In this document: piece after piece, positions 40,279 to 50,035 of the stretch
Layout of the letters: each line of letters starts with the position of its first letter
Position numbering within the stretch: position 1 is the first letter of the stretch
Made by a program: the position numbers and the translations under genes
Origin: Lachnospiraceae bacterium
GTDB lineage: Bacteria; Bacillota; Clostridia; Lachnospirales; Lachnospiraceae
Assembly: GCA_910574805.1 (NCBI GenBank)
Contig: CAJTCV010000008.1
Span: forward strand, 62,001 to 126,000
DNA: 64,000 nt
Direction: 5' to 3'
The notes under the pieces: generated by a model
Database searches by the model: none
Seen by the model: only the letters and a program-made list of their open reading frames with translations
Told to the model about the DNA's origin: nothing

Positions 40279-41955
40279 ATGAGAAGTGATGCAGTCACAA
40301 AAGGGATGCAGCAGGCACCCCATCGTTCTCTGTTTCATGCACTGGGGCTGACAGAAGAAGAGATGAACCGGCCGCTGGTGGGTATCGTCAGCTCTTACAA
40401 TGAGATCGTACCGGGGCATATGAACCTGGATAAGATCGTGGAAGCAGTCAAACTGGGAGTCTCCATGGCAGGAGGCACTCCCATCGTCTTTCCGGCTGTG
40501 GCCGTGTGTGACGGGATCGCCATGGGGCATACAGGTATGAAATATTCTCTGGTCACCAGAGATCTGATCGCGGATTCCACAGAGTCCATGGCCATGGCAC
40601 ACCAGTTCGATGCGCTGGTCATGGTACCCAACTGCGACAAAAATGTGCCTGGACTTCTGATGGCGGCTGCAAGAGTGAACATCCCCACGGTATTTGTCAG
40701 CGGCGGTCCCATGCTGGCGGGCAGGGTGAAGGGAGAAAAGAGAAGCCTCTCCAGTATGTTCGAGGCGGTGGGCTCCTACGCGGCCGGAACCATGACAGAA
40801 GAAGATGTAAAAGAATTTGAAAATAAAGTATGCCCCACCTGCGGTTCCTGCTCGGGCATGTATACGGCCAACAGCATGAACTGTCTGACGGAAGTGCTGG
40901 GCATGGGGCTTCAGGGCAATGGTACGATCCCCGCCGTCTATTCCGAACGGATCAGGCTGGCGAAAAAGGCCGGCATGCAGGTCATGGAGATGTTGAAGAA
41001 GGATATCCGTCCCCGGGACATTATGACAGAGCAGGCATTTATGAACGCGCTGACAGTGGATATGGCGCTGGGCTGCTCCACCAACAGTATGCTGCATCTT
41101 CCCGCCATCGCGCATGAGGCGGGCGTGGAGCTGAATGTGGATATCGCCAACGAAGTGAGTGCAAGGACTCCGAACCTCTGCCATCTGGCGCCGGCAGGCC
41201 CGACCTATATGGAGGATCTGAACGAGGCGGGCGGCGTCTATGCAGTGATGAATGAGCTGTCTAAAAAGAATCTTCTGAATCTGGACTGCATAACCGTGAC
41301 CGGCAGAACCGTGGGAGAAAATATCGCCGGCTGCGTGAACCGGGATCCGAAGGTCATCCGTCCGGTGGAGGATCCCTACAGTGTCACCGGCGGCATTGCG
41401 ATCCTGAAGGGCAATCTGGCTCCGGACAGCGGCGTGGTGAAGCGTTCGGCAGTGGCTCCCGAGATGCTGGTGCACGAAGGACCGGCGCGGGTCTTTGACT
41501 GTGAGGAGGATGCCATCGATGCCATCAAAGGCGGCAGGATCGTGGCGGGAGACGTGGTGGTGATCCGCTATGAGGGACCCAAAGGAGGTCCCGGCATGAG
41601 AGAGATGCTGAACCCCACATCCGCCATTGCAGGCATGGGCCTTGGCTCTTCTGTGGCGCTGATCACGGACGGCCGGTTCAGCGGAGCCAGCCGGGGCGCC
41701 TCCATCGGGCATGTATCTCCGGAAGCGGCGGTGGGCGGTCCCATTGCGCTGGTGGAGGAAGGAGATCTGATTCGGATTAACATCCCGGAGAACAGACTGG
41801 ATGTGGATGTCTCAGAAGAAGAGATGGAGAAGAGACGCGCTGCATGGAAGCCGAGAGAGCCGAAGGTGACGACCGGATATCTGGCGCGGTATGCGTCCAT
41901 GGTAACTTCCGGCAACCGGGGGGCGATTCTGGAGATCCCGGGACAGACAAAATGA
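40279..41955 (+). CDS. ilvD: Dihydroxy-acid dehydratase
   Basis: A 558-residue Fe-S enzyme making 2-keto acids of valine and isoleucine synthesis. The cluster cysteines are in [10 protein letters not shown] and [19 protein letters not shown]; a conserved region in the C-terminal half is [18 protein letters not shown] followed by [11 protein letters not shown]. Length is typical (about 555-560). AACAGGAGGA is well placed. It lies 49 bases after leuB and 80 before ilvB. Confidence 0.97.
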   Translation: MRSDAVTKGMQQAPHRSLFHALGLTEEEMNRPLVGIVSSYNEIVPGHMNLDKIVEAVKLGVSMAGGTPIVFPAVAVCDGIAMGHTGMKYSLVTRDLIADSTESMAMAHQFDALVMVPNCDKNVPGLLMAAARVNIPTVFVSGGPMLAGRVKGEKRSLSSMFEAVGSYAAGTMTEEDVKEFENKVCPTCGSCSGMYTANSMNCLTEVLGMGLQGNGTIPAVYSERIRLAKKAGMQVMEMLKKDIRPRDIMTEQAFMNALTVDMALGCSTNSMLHLPAIAHEAGVELNVDIANEVSARTPNLCHLAPAGPTYMEDLNEAGGVYAVMNELSKKNLLNLDCITVTGRTVGENIAGCVNRDPKVIRPVEDPYSVTGGIAILKGNLAPDSGVVKRSAVAPEMLVHEGPARVFDCEEDAIDAIKGGRIVAGDVVVIRYEGPKGGPGMREMLNPTSAIAGMGLGSSVALITDGRFSGASRGASIGHVSPEAAVGGPIALVEEGDLIRINIPENRLDVDVSEEEMEKRRAAWKPREPKVTTGYLARYASMVTSGNRGAILEIPGQTK

Positions 41956-42035
41956 TCAGACACGGCCGGTGACGCTGTACAGGGGCGGATACAGGCGTGC
42001 AGGATCTGTCAATATACGAATTTTGAGGGGAGAAG

Positions 42036-43724
42036 ATGACTATGGTTTTATCAGGAGCGGAGATTGTGATCGCCTGCCTGAAGGAACAGGGCGTGGATAC
42101 TGTGTTCGGCTATCCGGGCGGGGCGATCCTGAATATTTATGATGCATTGTATAAGCACAGAGAGATCACACATATACTGACCTCCCATGAGCAGGGGGCC
42201 TCCCATGCGGCGGACGGATATGCCAGAGCCACCGGCAGGGTGGGAGTCTGCTTTGCCACCTCGGGGCCGGGCGCCACGAATCTGGTGACGGGTATCGCCA
42301 CAGCTTACATGGACTCCATTCCCATCGTGGCGATCACCTGCAACGTGGGCACCTCTCTTCTGGGAAAAGACAGCTTCCAGGAGGTGGACATCGCGGGGAT
42401 CACGATCCCGGTGACGAAACATAATTTTATTGTAAAGGATGTAAAAGAGCTGGCCGGCGTCATCCGCCGGGCATTTAAGATCGCCAGATCCGGGCGTCCG
42501 GGTCCGGTGCTCATCGATGTGACCAAGGATGTGACAGCCAATGAGACGGAGTATACAGAAGAGACGCCGGAAGTGATCCTTCCGGATACGACCACCATCA
42601 GGGAAAAGGACCTGGAGGAGGCAGTCCGCCTGATCGATCAGGCAGAGAAGCCCATGATCTTCGTAGGAGGCGGCGCCATCGCTTCCAACGCTTCCGGAGA
42701 GCTTCTGGAATTTGCAGAACGGCTGGACGCGCCGGTGTGTGATACCCTTATGGGAAAGGGTGCATTCAGCGGAGAGCATCCGCTGTACGCAGGAATGCTG
42801 GGCATGCATGGGACCAAATATGCGAATTTCGGAGTGTCCAAATGTGATCTTCTGGTGACGGTAGGCGCCCGTTTCAGCGACCGCGTATTCGGTGACGCGT
42901 CCCGTTTTGCCACACATGCGAAGATTCTCCAGATCGATGTGGATCCGGCGGAAATCAATAAAAATATTCTGGTTTCTTCCAGCATCATCGGGGATGTAAA
43001 AGAGGTGCTGAAACAGCTGAATCCTCTGGTGGAACAGAAAGAGCACCGGGAATGGGTTGCGTTCATCAATGATCTGAAGGTGCGTTTCCCGCTGAAATAC
43101 AGGGAAGAAGGCCTGACCGGACCCTATATTGTGGAAGAGATCTATAAAGCGACCAGAGGGGATGCAGTCATCTGTACAGAAGTAGGACAGCATCAGATGT
43201 GGGCGGCACAGTATTACAGGTACAGCAGACCCAGGACTTTCTTAAGCTCCGGCGGCCTGGGGACCATGGGATACGGCCTTGGAGCTGCGCTGGGAGCCAA
43301 GGTTGCCATGCCGGAGAAGAGAGTCATCAATATTGCCGGGGACGGCTGTTTCCGCATGAATATGAATGAACTGGCCACTGCATCCCGCTATAATATTCCG
43401 GTTATTGAGGTCGTTGTGAACAACCATGTACTGGGTATGGTACGCCAGTGGCAGAACCTGTTCTATGAGGGGCGTTATTCCGCTACCATTCTGGACGACA
43501 GGGTGGATTTTGTAAAGGTCGCAGAAGCGCTGGGCTGCAAAGGTATCCGGGTAACGAAAAAAGAAGAGTTTGCTCCGGCGCTCCAGGAGGCGTTCGCATG
43601 CGGAGGACCGGTGCTCCTGGACTGTCAGGTGGACAGTGACGATAAAGTATTTCCCATGGTGCCCGCGGGGGCGCCCATCGAGAATGCATTCGATCAGGAT
43701 GATCTGCAGCAGGGACAGAACTGA
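42036..43724 (+). CDS. ilvB: Acetolactate synthase, catalytic subunit
   Basis: A 562-residue thiamine-diphosphate enzyme condensing pyruvate with pyruvate or 2-ketobutyrate. Visible are VDTVFGYPGGAILNIYD, the catalytic Glu in SHEQGASHAADGYARATG, the FAD-type central domain and the ThDP/Mg motif GDGCFRMNMNELATA...NNHVLGMVRQWQ. Its length suits the biosynthetic class. The regulatory subunit gene ilvN does not follow it, as it often does; serC begins 29 bases later. GAGGGGAGA lies just before the ATG at 42036. Confidence 0.96.
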   Translation: MTMVLSGAEIVIACLKEQGVDTVFGYPGGAILNIYDALYKHREITHILTSHEQGASHAADGYARATGRVGVCFATSGPGATNLVTGIATAYMDSIPIVAITCNVGTSLLGKDSFQEVDIAGITIPVTKHNFIVKDVKELAGVIRRAFKIARSGRPGPVLIDVTKDVTANETEYTEETPEVILPDTTTIREKDLEEAVRLIDQAEKPMIFVGGGAIASNASGELLEFAERLDAPVCDTLMGKGAFSGEHPLYAGMLGMHGTKYANFGVSKCDLLVTVGARFSDRVFGDASRFATHAKILQIDVDPAEINKNILVSSSIIGDVKEVLKQLNPLVEQKEHREWVAFINDLKVRFPLKYREEGLTGPYIVEEIYKATRGDAVICTEVGQHQMWAAQYYRYSRPRTFLSSGGLGTMGYGLGAALGAKVAMPEKRVINIAGDGCFRMNMNELATASRYNIPVIEVVVNNHVLGMVRQWQNLFYEGRYSATILDDRVDFVKVAEALGCKGIRVTKKEEFAPALQEAFACGGPVLLDCQVDSDDKVFPMVPAGAPIENAFDQDDLQQGQN

Positions 43725-43753
43725 CCTCCCTGATATGTTATGGAAAAGAGGAT

Positions 43754-44845
43754 ATGGAGCTTATGAAAAGAGTCTATAATTTTTCGGCAGGGCCTGCGGT
43801 GCTGCCGGAGGCGGTACTGAGGGAGATCGCAGAGGAGATGATGGATTACCGGGGCACGGGCATGTCCGTTATGGAGATGAGCCACCGGTCAAAGGCTTTT
43901 GATGAAATCATACAGGACGCGGAACAGGATCTTCGGGATCTTATGAAGGTTCCGGACAATTATAAGGTGCTGTTTCTTCAGGGAGGAGCCCATCTGCAGT
44001 TTGCAGCGGTGCCCATGAATCTGATGAAGAACCGGGTGGCGGATTATATCGTGACCGGACAATGGGCAAAGCGTGCCTGGGAAGAGGCGAAGCAGTACGG
44101 GAAGGCCAACAAAATCGCGTCCAGCGAGGATAAGACGTATTCTTATATTCCGGACTGCTCGGATCTTCCTGTGAGCGCGGATGCAGATTATGTCTATATC
44201 TGCGAAAACAATACCATCTATGGGACAAAGTTTCATACCCTTCCCGATACAAAGGGGAAGGATCTGGTGGCGGATGTGTCCTCCTGCTTTCTGTCGGAGC
44301 CGGTGGATGTGTCAAAATATGCAGTGATGTACGGCGGTGTTCAGAAAAATATCGGACCTGCAGGCATGGTGATCGCACTGGTGCGCGACGACCTGATCAC
44401 CGATGATGTGCTTCCCGGGACACCGACGATCATGAAATATAAGACTCAGGCAGACGCGGGGTCTTTGTACAACACGCCCAACTGTTTCTGCATCTATGCC
44501 TGCGGAAAGGTATTCCGGTGGCTGAAGGACATGGGCGGACTGGAGGTGATGAAGCAGAGGAATGAAGAAAAGGCAGCGATTCTCTACGAGTATCTGGACA
44601 GCAGCCGGCTCTTTCAGGGTACGGTGAGGAAGGAAGACCGGTCCCTCATGAATGTTCCGTTTGTGACCGGGGATGCCGGGCTGGATGCGAAGTTTGTCAG
44701 GGAAGCAGAGGCATCCGGTCTTGTGAACCTGAAGGGACACAGGAGTGTGGGCGGCATGCGCGCCAGCATTTATAACGCCATGCCGAAGGAAGGCGTGGAG
44801 GCGCTGGTTACATTTATGAAAAAATTTGAAGAGGAGAACAGGTAG
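43754..44845 (+). CDS. serC: Phosphoserine aminotransferase
   Basis: A 363-residue PLP enzyme converting 3-phosphohydroxypyruvate to phosphoserine. Signatures are VYNFSAGPAVLPEAVLRE, the LFLQGGAHLQFAAVPMNLM loop and the PLP-lysine region MYGGVQKNIGPAGM. Length is normal. Either ATG 43754 or ATG 43763 (MKRVYNFSAGPA) may be the start; the second better matches the family. It lies 29 bases after ilvB and four before serA. Confidence 0.96.
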   Translation: MELMKRVYNFSAGPAVLPEAVLREIAEEMMDYRGTGMSVMEMSHRSKAFDEIIQDAEQDLRDLMKVPDNYKVLFLQGGAHLQFAAVPMNLMKNRVADYIVTGQWAKRAWEEAKQYGKANKIASSEDKTYSYIPDCSDLPVSADADYVYICENNTIYGTKFHTLPDTKGKDLVADVSSCFLSEPVDVSKYAVMYGGVQKNIGPAGMVIALVRDDLITDDVLPGTPTIMKYKTQADAGSLYNTPNCFCIYACGKVFRWLKDMGGLEVMKQRNEEKAAILYEYLDSSRLFQGTVRKEDRSLMNVPFVTGDAGLDAKFVREAEASGLVNLKGHRSVGGMRASIYNAMPKEGVEALVTFMKKFEEENR

Positions 44846-44849
44846 GACT

Positions 44850-46013
44850 ATGTATCAGTATCATTGTCTGAATCCCATCGCGGAGGTTGGACTGAAGAGA
44901 TTTGACGGCAATTATGCTAAGACAGATAATATCGCGAATGCGGACGCGGTGCTGGTGCGGAGTGCAGCGATGCATGACATGGAGATACCGGAAAATGTGT
45001 GCGTCATCGGAAGAGCCGGGGCAGGAGTCAACAATATTCCTCTTGGAAAATGTTCCGAGCAGGGGATTGCCGTCTTCAACACCCCGGGCGCCAATGCCAA
45101 CGGAGTCAAGGAGCTGGTGCTGGCGGGGATGCTTCTGGCATCCAGAGATATTATCGGAGGACTGTACTGGGTGCGCTCCGAACGTCAGAATGAGGAGCTT
45201 GCACAGCTTGCGGAGAAGCAGAAAAAGGCATTTGCGGGCAATGAGATCATGGGTAAGAGACTGGGAGTCATCGGACTTGGGGCGATCGGGATTCTGGTGG
45301 CGAATGCGGCGGCGGCGCTGGGGATGGAAGTGTACGGATATGATCCGTATATCTCGGTCAATGCTGCATGGAACCTCTCCCGGGATGTGAAGCATATTAC
45401 AGATGTGAATGACATTTACCGGGAGTGTGATTACATTACGATCCATGTGCCCCTGATGGAGAGTACAAAAGGGATGATCGGCTCTTCTGCCATCGCGCAG
45501 ATGAAGAACAGTGTGGTGATCCTGAATTTTGCCAGGGGTCCTCTGGTGGACACAAAGGCCATCGTGGAAGCCCTGCGGACCAACCGGATCCGCAAATATG
45601 TGACCGATTTCCCCACATCGGATATCGCATCCATGAAAAATGCCATCGTGATCCCTCATCTGGGGGCATCGACGGAGGAATCAGAAGAAAACTGTGCGAT
45701 CATGGCGGTGCAGGAGATCCGGGACTATCTGGAGAACGGAAATATTCACAATTCCGTGAACTATCCCAACTGCGACATGGGTGTCTGCAAATATGCCATG
45801 CGTGTGACGATCATCCATCGGAATATACCGAACATGCTGACGAAATTTACGGCGACCTTCGGGGATCTGGGCATCAATATCGAGAGGATGAGCAATGAGA
45901 CAAAAGGCGAGTATGGTTATGTGATCATGGATCTGGCAAATGAAGCAGATGAAGATTCGGTAAATACCATACGGAAGATCAAAGGCGTTCTGAAAGTAAG
46001 GGTGATGAGATAG
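44850..46013 (+). CDS. serA: D-3-phosphoglycerate dehydrogenase, short ACT type
   Basis: A 387-residue dehydrogenase that starts serine synthesis. The NAD Rossmann motif is LGVIGLGAIGILVANAAAAL near 145, active-site regions are GRAGAGVNNIP, LNFARGPLVD and the C-terminal His in IVIPHLGASTEESEENC. An ACT-type end (about 315-387; TKFTATFGDLGINIERMSNE) should give serine feedback. The intervening ASB domain of the longer SerA forms is absent. ATG 44850 is used; a frame reaching back to 44826 would overlap serC. The stop is directly followed by the DUF1015 start. Confidence 0.95.
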   Translation: MYQYHCLNPIAEVGLKRFDGNYAKTDNIANADAVLVRSAAMHDMEIPENVCVIGRAGAGVNNIPLGKCSEQGIAVFNTPGANANGVKELVLAGMLLASRDIIGGLYWVRSERQNEELAQLAEKQKKAFAGNEIMGKRLGVIGLGAIGILVANAAAALGMEVYGYDPYISVNAAWNLSRDVKHITDVNDIYRECDYITIHVPLMESTKGMIGSSAIAQMKNSVVILNFARGPLVDTKAIVEALRTNRIRKYVTDFPTSDIASMKNAIVIPHLGASTEESEENCAIMAVQEIRDYLENGNIHNSVNYPNCDMGVCKYAMRVTIIHRNIPNMLTKFTATFGDLGINIERMSNETKGEYGYVIMDLANEADEDSVNTIRKIKGVLKVRVMR

Positions 46014-47246
46014 ATGGCAGTTGTAAAGCCATTCTGTTGTGTTCATCCGGCCAGAGGGCTGGAGCCAGAGATCGCGGCTCTTCCCTATGATGTATACAAC
46101 AGAGAAGAGGCAAGACGTGCGGTGGAGGGAAAACCTCTGTCATTTTTGAACATTGACCGTCCGGAGACCCTGTTTGGACCGGAACAGGATATGTATGCGC
46201 AGGAGGTCTATGAGGCGGCCAGAGACCGTCTGCAGAAGATGCGGGCAGACGGCTCTTTCGTAAAAGAGGAATCGCCGGTCTACTATATCTATGAACTGAC
46301 AATGAACGGGAGATCTCAGACCGGTATCGTGGGATGTGCTTCCATCGACGACTATGAGCGGCAGGTGATCCGCAGGCATGAGGAGACCCGTGCGGAAAAG
46401 GAACAGGACCGGATCCGCCATGTGGATATCTGCGGCGCCCAGACCGGACCGATTTTCCTCGCTTACCGGTCCCGGAAAGAGATCCGGGATATGGTGGAGG
46501 GGATCAAAGCGGCCGATCCGGATTTTGCCTTTGAGACAGAGGACGGGGTCCGTCATGCGGGATGGAAGGTTGCCGGTGAGGAGATCCAGAGGGAACTGGA
46601 GCGGGCATTTTCCCGGGTTGAGAATGTCTATATCGCCGACGGACATCATCGGACGGCATCTGCGGTGAAGGTAGGACAGAAGCGCAGGAGCCAGTGTGCC
46701 GGCCACAATGGAACGGAGAGCTACAATTATTTTCTGTCCGTGCTGTTTCCGGATGACGAACTGATGATCATGGACTACAACCGGGTCGTGAAGGATCTGA
46801 ACGGGCTGTCCATGGAGCAGTTTCTGGAGAAGGTATCGGAGCGTTTTGAGGTGTTTCTGGTGGAGGGACCTTTGAAGCCGGTGAAGAAGGGGCAGATCAT
46901 CATGTATCTGCACGGCTACTGGTTCCGCCTGCTGACGCGCATGGAGTACATAAAAAATGAGCCGGTGGAAGGGCTGGATGTGGCTTATCTGCAGCGGGAG
47001 CTTCTGGAACCGGTGCTGGGCATCAAAGATCCGCGGACGGATGAGCGGATCGATTTTGTAGGAGGGATCCGCGGGATCGAGGAACTGAAACACCGGGCAG
47101 ACACAGATATGGAAGTGGCGTTTGCCATGTATCCCCCGTCGGTTCAGGAGCTGTTTTCTGTGGCGGATGCAGGGCTTCTGATGCCCCCCAAATCCACCTG
47201 GTTCGAGCCGAAGCTTCTGAGCGGTCTGTTTATACATGAGATCTGA
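46014..47246 (+). CDS. DUF1015 family protein of the serine operon
   Basis: A 410-residue protein of the DUF1015 (HTH-like, 'SerC-linked') family. Features are IAALPYDVYNREEARR near the N-terminus, FLNIDRPE, the YYIYEL region, GCASIDDYERQVIRRHEETR, then YIADGHHRTASA, a conserved His-rich motif. It is often found next to serA/serC in Clostridia and Bacteroidetes, which suggests a role in serine or C1 metabolism; its biochemistry is not established. It begins on the base after the serA stop, so it shares the transcript. It ends the 8-kb run. Confidence 0.9.
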   Translation: MAVVKPFCCVHPARGLEPEIAALPYDVYNREEARRAVEGKPLSFLNIDRPETLFGPEQDMYAQEVYEAARDRLQKMRADGSFVKEESPVYYIYELTMNGRSQTGIVGCASIDDYERQVIRRHEETRAEKEQDRIRHVDICGAQTGPIFLAYRSRKEIRDMVEGIKAADPDFAFETEDGVRHAGWKVAGEEIQRELERAFSRVENVYIADGHHRTASAVKVGQKRRSQCAGHNGTESYNYFLSVLFPDDELMIMDYNRVVKDLNGLSMEQFLEKVSERFEVFLVEGPLKPVKKGQIIMYLHGYWFRLLTRMEYIKNEPVEGLDVAYLQRELLEPVLGIKDPRTDERIDFVGGIRGIEELKHRADTDMEVAFAMYPPSVQELFSVADAGLLMPPKSTWFEPKLLSGLFIHEI

Positions 47247-47311
47247 GCGATGCTTCAGGATGTGCTGTGCGCAGATTTTTTAAGGAAATAAAGAGATTGA
47301 AAAGGAAAGAA

Positions 47312-47406
47312 AAAAAGGGGTTGCCGTAACATAATCCCTGCCGGTGTGCCGGACTCCTGTGAGGAGGAGAGCACACGGACAGGAACGCGTTTTACGGCAG
47401 CCCTTT
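47312..47406. terminator. Large multi-stem hairpin closing the amino acid run
   Basis: AAAAAGGGGTTGCCGTAA (47312-47329) pairs with TTACGGCAGCCCTTTT (47392-47407). Inside, CCTG-CGGTGTGC pairs with GCACACG-GA-CAGG, around a CTCCT-GTG-AGGAG tip. It ends in TTTT on the plus strand and, by symmetry, AAAA/TTTT on the minus strand, so it fits a two-way terminator; its length (95 bases) is unusual. Confidence 0.6.
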
Positions 47407-47445
47407 TGCGGGAAAAGAAAGCGGTGCATGGCAGCAGATAAAAAG

Positions 47446-47982
47446 CTACAGCATCGTCAGCAGATTCGGGATCAGCATGGCGACAGCGGCTGCATAGACC
47501 AGATCCAGCCAGAAGATGGATCCGAAAGCGCCCAGGTAGATCAGGACGATCACCGGAGCAGACAGGATGCGTGGAAGGATTCCCACGTTTTTATTTTTCA
47601 GGATCTGTTCTACCATATTTCCGGCATCGCCTGTACTGGGAAAGGCGTGCATCAGGATGGAGAAACCAAGCCATACCAGAGGCAGGTTCAGAGGATCTGC
47701 ATATTCCCGGAATTTCAGGACCGGTACGGCCACAGGTGTGAGGATCAGGATTCCCAGCAGGGTATTGATGAAAAATGGCCCTGTGGATGTCAGAAACACC
47801 TTCAGAGGGTCCTGGGAGGCTTCATGCTCCACATAGCCGCAGGGATTGCCCACGCGGAAATAGACGACGCGGAACACGGGGATGCGCAGGAGTCTGCAGA
47901 AAATCTGGTGCGCAAACTCATGGACCACGATGCCCGGGAAGGTGACGATGGAGATGACAAGTCCAAGTCCTGGTATGATCAT
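47446..47982 (-). CDS. M50-type membrane zinc metalloprotease
   Basis: A 178-residue membrane protein. HEFAH (residues 21-25, in VVHEFAHQIFCRLL) is the zinc site of site-2 protease-like enzymes; a later Asp in STGDAGNMVEQI may be the third ligand. Four or so hydrophobic segments are seen (LGLVISIVTFPGIVV, FFINTLLGILILTPV, VIVLIYLGAFGSIFW, LVYAAAVAMLIPNLL). Small size suggests the peptidase core only. ATG 47982 overlaps the stop of the TPR gene (ATGA), so the two are co-translated. Substrate unknown. Confidence 0.82.
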   Translation of the reverse strand: MIIPGLGLVISIVTFPGIVVHEFAHQIFCRLLRIPVFRVVYFRVGNPCGYVEHEASQDPLKVFLTSTGPFFINTLLGILILTPVAVPVLKFREYADPLNLPLVWLGFSILMHAFPSTGDAGNMVEQILKNKNVGILPRILSAPVIVLIYLGAFGSIFWLDLVYAAAVAMLIPNLLTML

Positions 47983-49049
47983 AAGGCATCTTCCTCCATA
48001 TAGTATTCTCTCAGGGTGATCTCGCCGCGCAGGAGCGCTTCGGTGTCTTCCTCCGCAGGGGTGCCTGCCTCGTCCATTTCCTCCCGGATCCGCCCGGCTT
48101 CCTCTGTCATGCCGTTTTCCCACAGGGTGACCAGATAGGTGTCGCGGACATAGAGGGCGTCCGGTCCGTTCTCATAGGCGGTCCGGGCCCAGGTGAGGGC
48201 TTCCTCTTTATCCCCCTCCAGGAGCTTCAGGATCGCCATTCCGCGGCAGGCAAGAGGCTCCTTCTTCTCATAGTGAAGGACCTTTTCATAATAGCCCTGC
48301 GCGCCCTCCAGATCTCCGCTCCGCCGAAGCCTTGTGCCCAGATCAGTCATGGCTGTAAAATGCATGGGTTCTTCCTCCAGGCATCGGAGAAGGCAGTCCC
48401 TGGATTCCTCCGGACTGTCGGCAAACTGCGCCAGATAATACCAGACCAGTGCCTGATTCATCTTCGGATCCTCTGCCATATCCTGCAGCTTTTCCTTCAG
48501 GATGGTGACGGCCAGCTCCGGATCCGTGTCTTCTGTCAGAAGCTCCGCTGCAGCTTCCAGCTCTTCCTGTGTATCATAGAAGCTGTTCAGGATATTCTGA
48601 AAGTGGATCATTTCCCCGTAGGTTACATCTGACAGGGATTTGCCTGCCAGGTGGGTATTCATGCAGTAGGCGGCGAAATCATAGCAGCCATAATCCATGG
48701 AAAGCGTTACCAGACGGACTGCCAGATCCGTGGAATCCGGATGTCTCCGGGCAGTCTCTTCCAGCTCCGAGAGGGTGTCATAGAGCATGCCCTGCCGGAT
48801 CCGGTCTTCCGCCGTGGCATAGATCCGATAGTCGGACAGGCTCTGCGGCATCCGGATATAGGCCAGGACGGTGAGGATGAGAATGACCAGAGCCACGGGA
48901 AGGAACAGCCAGGGAACCGGGTAGCGGATCGCCTGCTCCCGGCATCTTTTGCAGAGCCGGGAGCGGGGATTTTCTGTGCGGTCAGGAGGTGCCTGATGGC
49001 AGAGCTCGCAGCCGCAGAGCTCGTCAAAGATATTTTGTTCTTCCATCAT
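47979..49049 (-). CDS. Membrane protein with zinc ribbon and TPR-type repeats
   Basis: A 356-residue protein. A short cysteine-rich head (LCGCELCHQAPPD...RLCKRC, about residues 12-38) looks like a zinc ribbon; one membrane helix follows (PWLFLPVALVILILTVLAYI, near 48-67); the rest is helical with tetratricopeptide-like pairs (e.g. AQGYYEKVLHYEKKEPLACR and LTWARTAYENGPDALYVRDT). This would put the repeats outside, or in the cytoplasm if the head is outside; orientation not settled. Co-translated with the following metalloprotease, which suggests partnership. Function unknown. Confidence 0.8.
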   Translation of the reverse strand: MMEEQNIFDELCGCELCHQAPPDRTENPRSRLCKRCREQAIRYPVPWLFLPVALVILILTVLAYIRMPQSLSDYRIYATAEDRIRQGMLYDTLSELEETARRHPDSTDLAVRLVTLSMDYGCYDFAAYCMNTHLAGKSLSDVTYGEMIHFQNILNSFYDTQEELEAAAELLTEDTDPELAVTILKEKLQDMAEDPKMNQALVWYYLAQFADSPEESRDCLLRCLEEEPMHFTAMTDLGTRLRRSGDLEGAQGYYEKVLHYEKKEPLACRGMAILKLLEGDKEEALTWARTAYENGPDALYVRDTYLVTLWENGMTEEAGRIREEMDEAGTPAEEDTEALLRGEITLREYYMEEDAL

Positions 49050-49065
49050 ATGTAAGACTCCTTAT

Positions 49066-49869
49066 TCAGCAGGGCTGAAAGGAAAAGCGGTAATCCCGCG
49101 CTTCTCCCGCAGGCAGATACTGTACGTATTTTTTCTCCAGAAGACTGGTATTGGGCACCTGGTCCATCGTTCCGCCGCACCAGGGTTCGATGCACAGGAA
49201 GGGCGCATCTTTTTTGATCGGGGTCCAGAAGGCAACGGTGGGATAGTCCGGAAAGTCGAACCGGATTCCCTTTTCCGTGCACTGATGGATCAGCTTCACC
49301 GTGTGGTGGGTGAGATGTTCATAGAGGATGGCGTCGTGGTCGAACATGGGATACTGAAGGTGCAGATCCTCCACCTCTTCATCTTCAAAACGGAGCAGAT
49401 ATTCGGTAAATGCTTCGCCTTCCTCCATGGGGCAGAAGAAGGCCGGATGGCCGCCCACCAGGAAGGGCATCTCTTCTTTGCCTCTGTTTGCCACACCGTA
49501 GGTGACGCACAGCCTGGGGCCTTCCAGCCGGAAGGTGACAGTGAAGGTAAAGTCGTAGGGATAGACAGACGAAGTGAAGGCGGTCGTGCCGGTGGTCAGG
49601 ACCACATGGTCGTCTCCCTGCTCCGCCACCTGAAAATCGGCGTCCTTCACAAAGCCGTGCCGGGGCATGTCATAGCTCTTCCCGTGAATGAGCACCGGCT
49701 GCGGGACCGCGCCGATATACGGAAAGAGGACCGGAGAGGTCTTGGCCCAGTACGCAGGATCCTTCTGCCACAGATATTCTTTGCCGGAGGCAGTCTGATA
49801 GGACAGAAGCTCCGCGCCCAGAGTCTGGCAGGTGACGGCAGCGTGTTCATTTTTGATCGTAATATTCAT
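49066..49869 (-). CDS. Aldose 1-epimerase family protein
   Basis: A 267-residue beta-sandwich protein of the galactose mutarotase-like family: GAELLSYQTASGKEYLWQ, then LFPYIGAVPQPVLIHG, MPRHGFVKDADF, LVGGHPAFFCPM and ENITIEPW-like FLCIEPWCGG. The conserved His pair and Glu suitable for mutarotation are in RHGF, GGHPAF and EPWCGG. ATG 49869 has GGGGGA eight bases before it; the further ATG is a worse fit. It is 16 bases beyond the TPR gene start and could be its operon head; galT/galK lie 11 kb away. Confidence 0.88.
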   Translation of the reverse strand: MNITIKNEHAAVTCQTLGAELLSYQTASGKEYLWQKDPAYWAKTSPVLFPYIGAVPQPVLIHGKSYDMPRHGFVKDADFQVAEQGDDHVVLTTGTTAFTSSVYPYDFTFTVTFRLEGPRLCVTYGVANRGKEEMPFLVGGHPAFFCPMEEGEAFTEYLLRFEDEEVEDLHLQYPMFDHDAILYEHLTHHTVKLIHQCTEKGIRFDFPDYPTVAFWTPIKKDAPFLCIEPWCGGTMDQVPNTSLLEKKYVQYLPAGEARDYRFSFQPC

Positions 49870-49967
49870 GATAGATTCCCCCATAATTCTCGTTTGGATC
49901 CATTATATCAGTTTTATGCGGGAAATACCATAGAAGAATCGAGAAGAATTGGTTTCCGGATCCATAT

Positions 49968-49996
49968 TTGACTTACTTTACATCTGACGTTATAAT
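49968..49996 (+). promoter_or_regulatory. Promoter of the DUF6472/glycosyltransferase operon
   Basis: TTGACT (49968-49973), 17-base spacer, TATAAT (49991-49996), 39 bases before the GTG start. Confidence 0.8.
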
Positions 49997-50035
49997 AAGA
50001 CTCTGTGAGGAAGAGCAGGCAGGAGGCGGCAGAAC

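Noticed and set aside
39568-41712. Minus-strand open frame opposite leuB/ilvD
   Set aside because: Overlaps two conserved enzymes entirely; composition is that of antisense coding.
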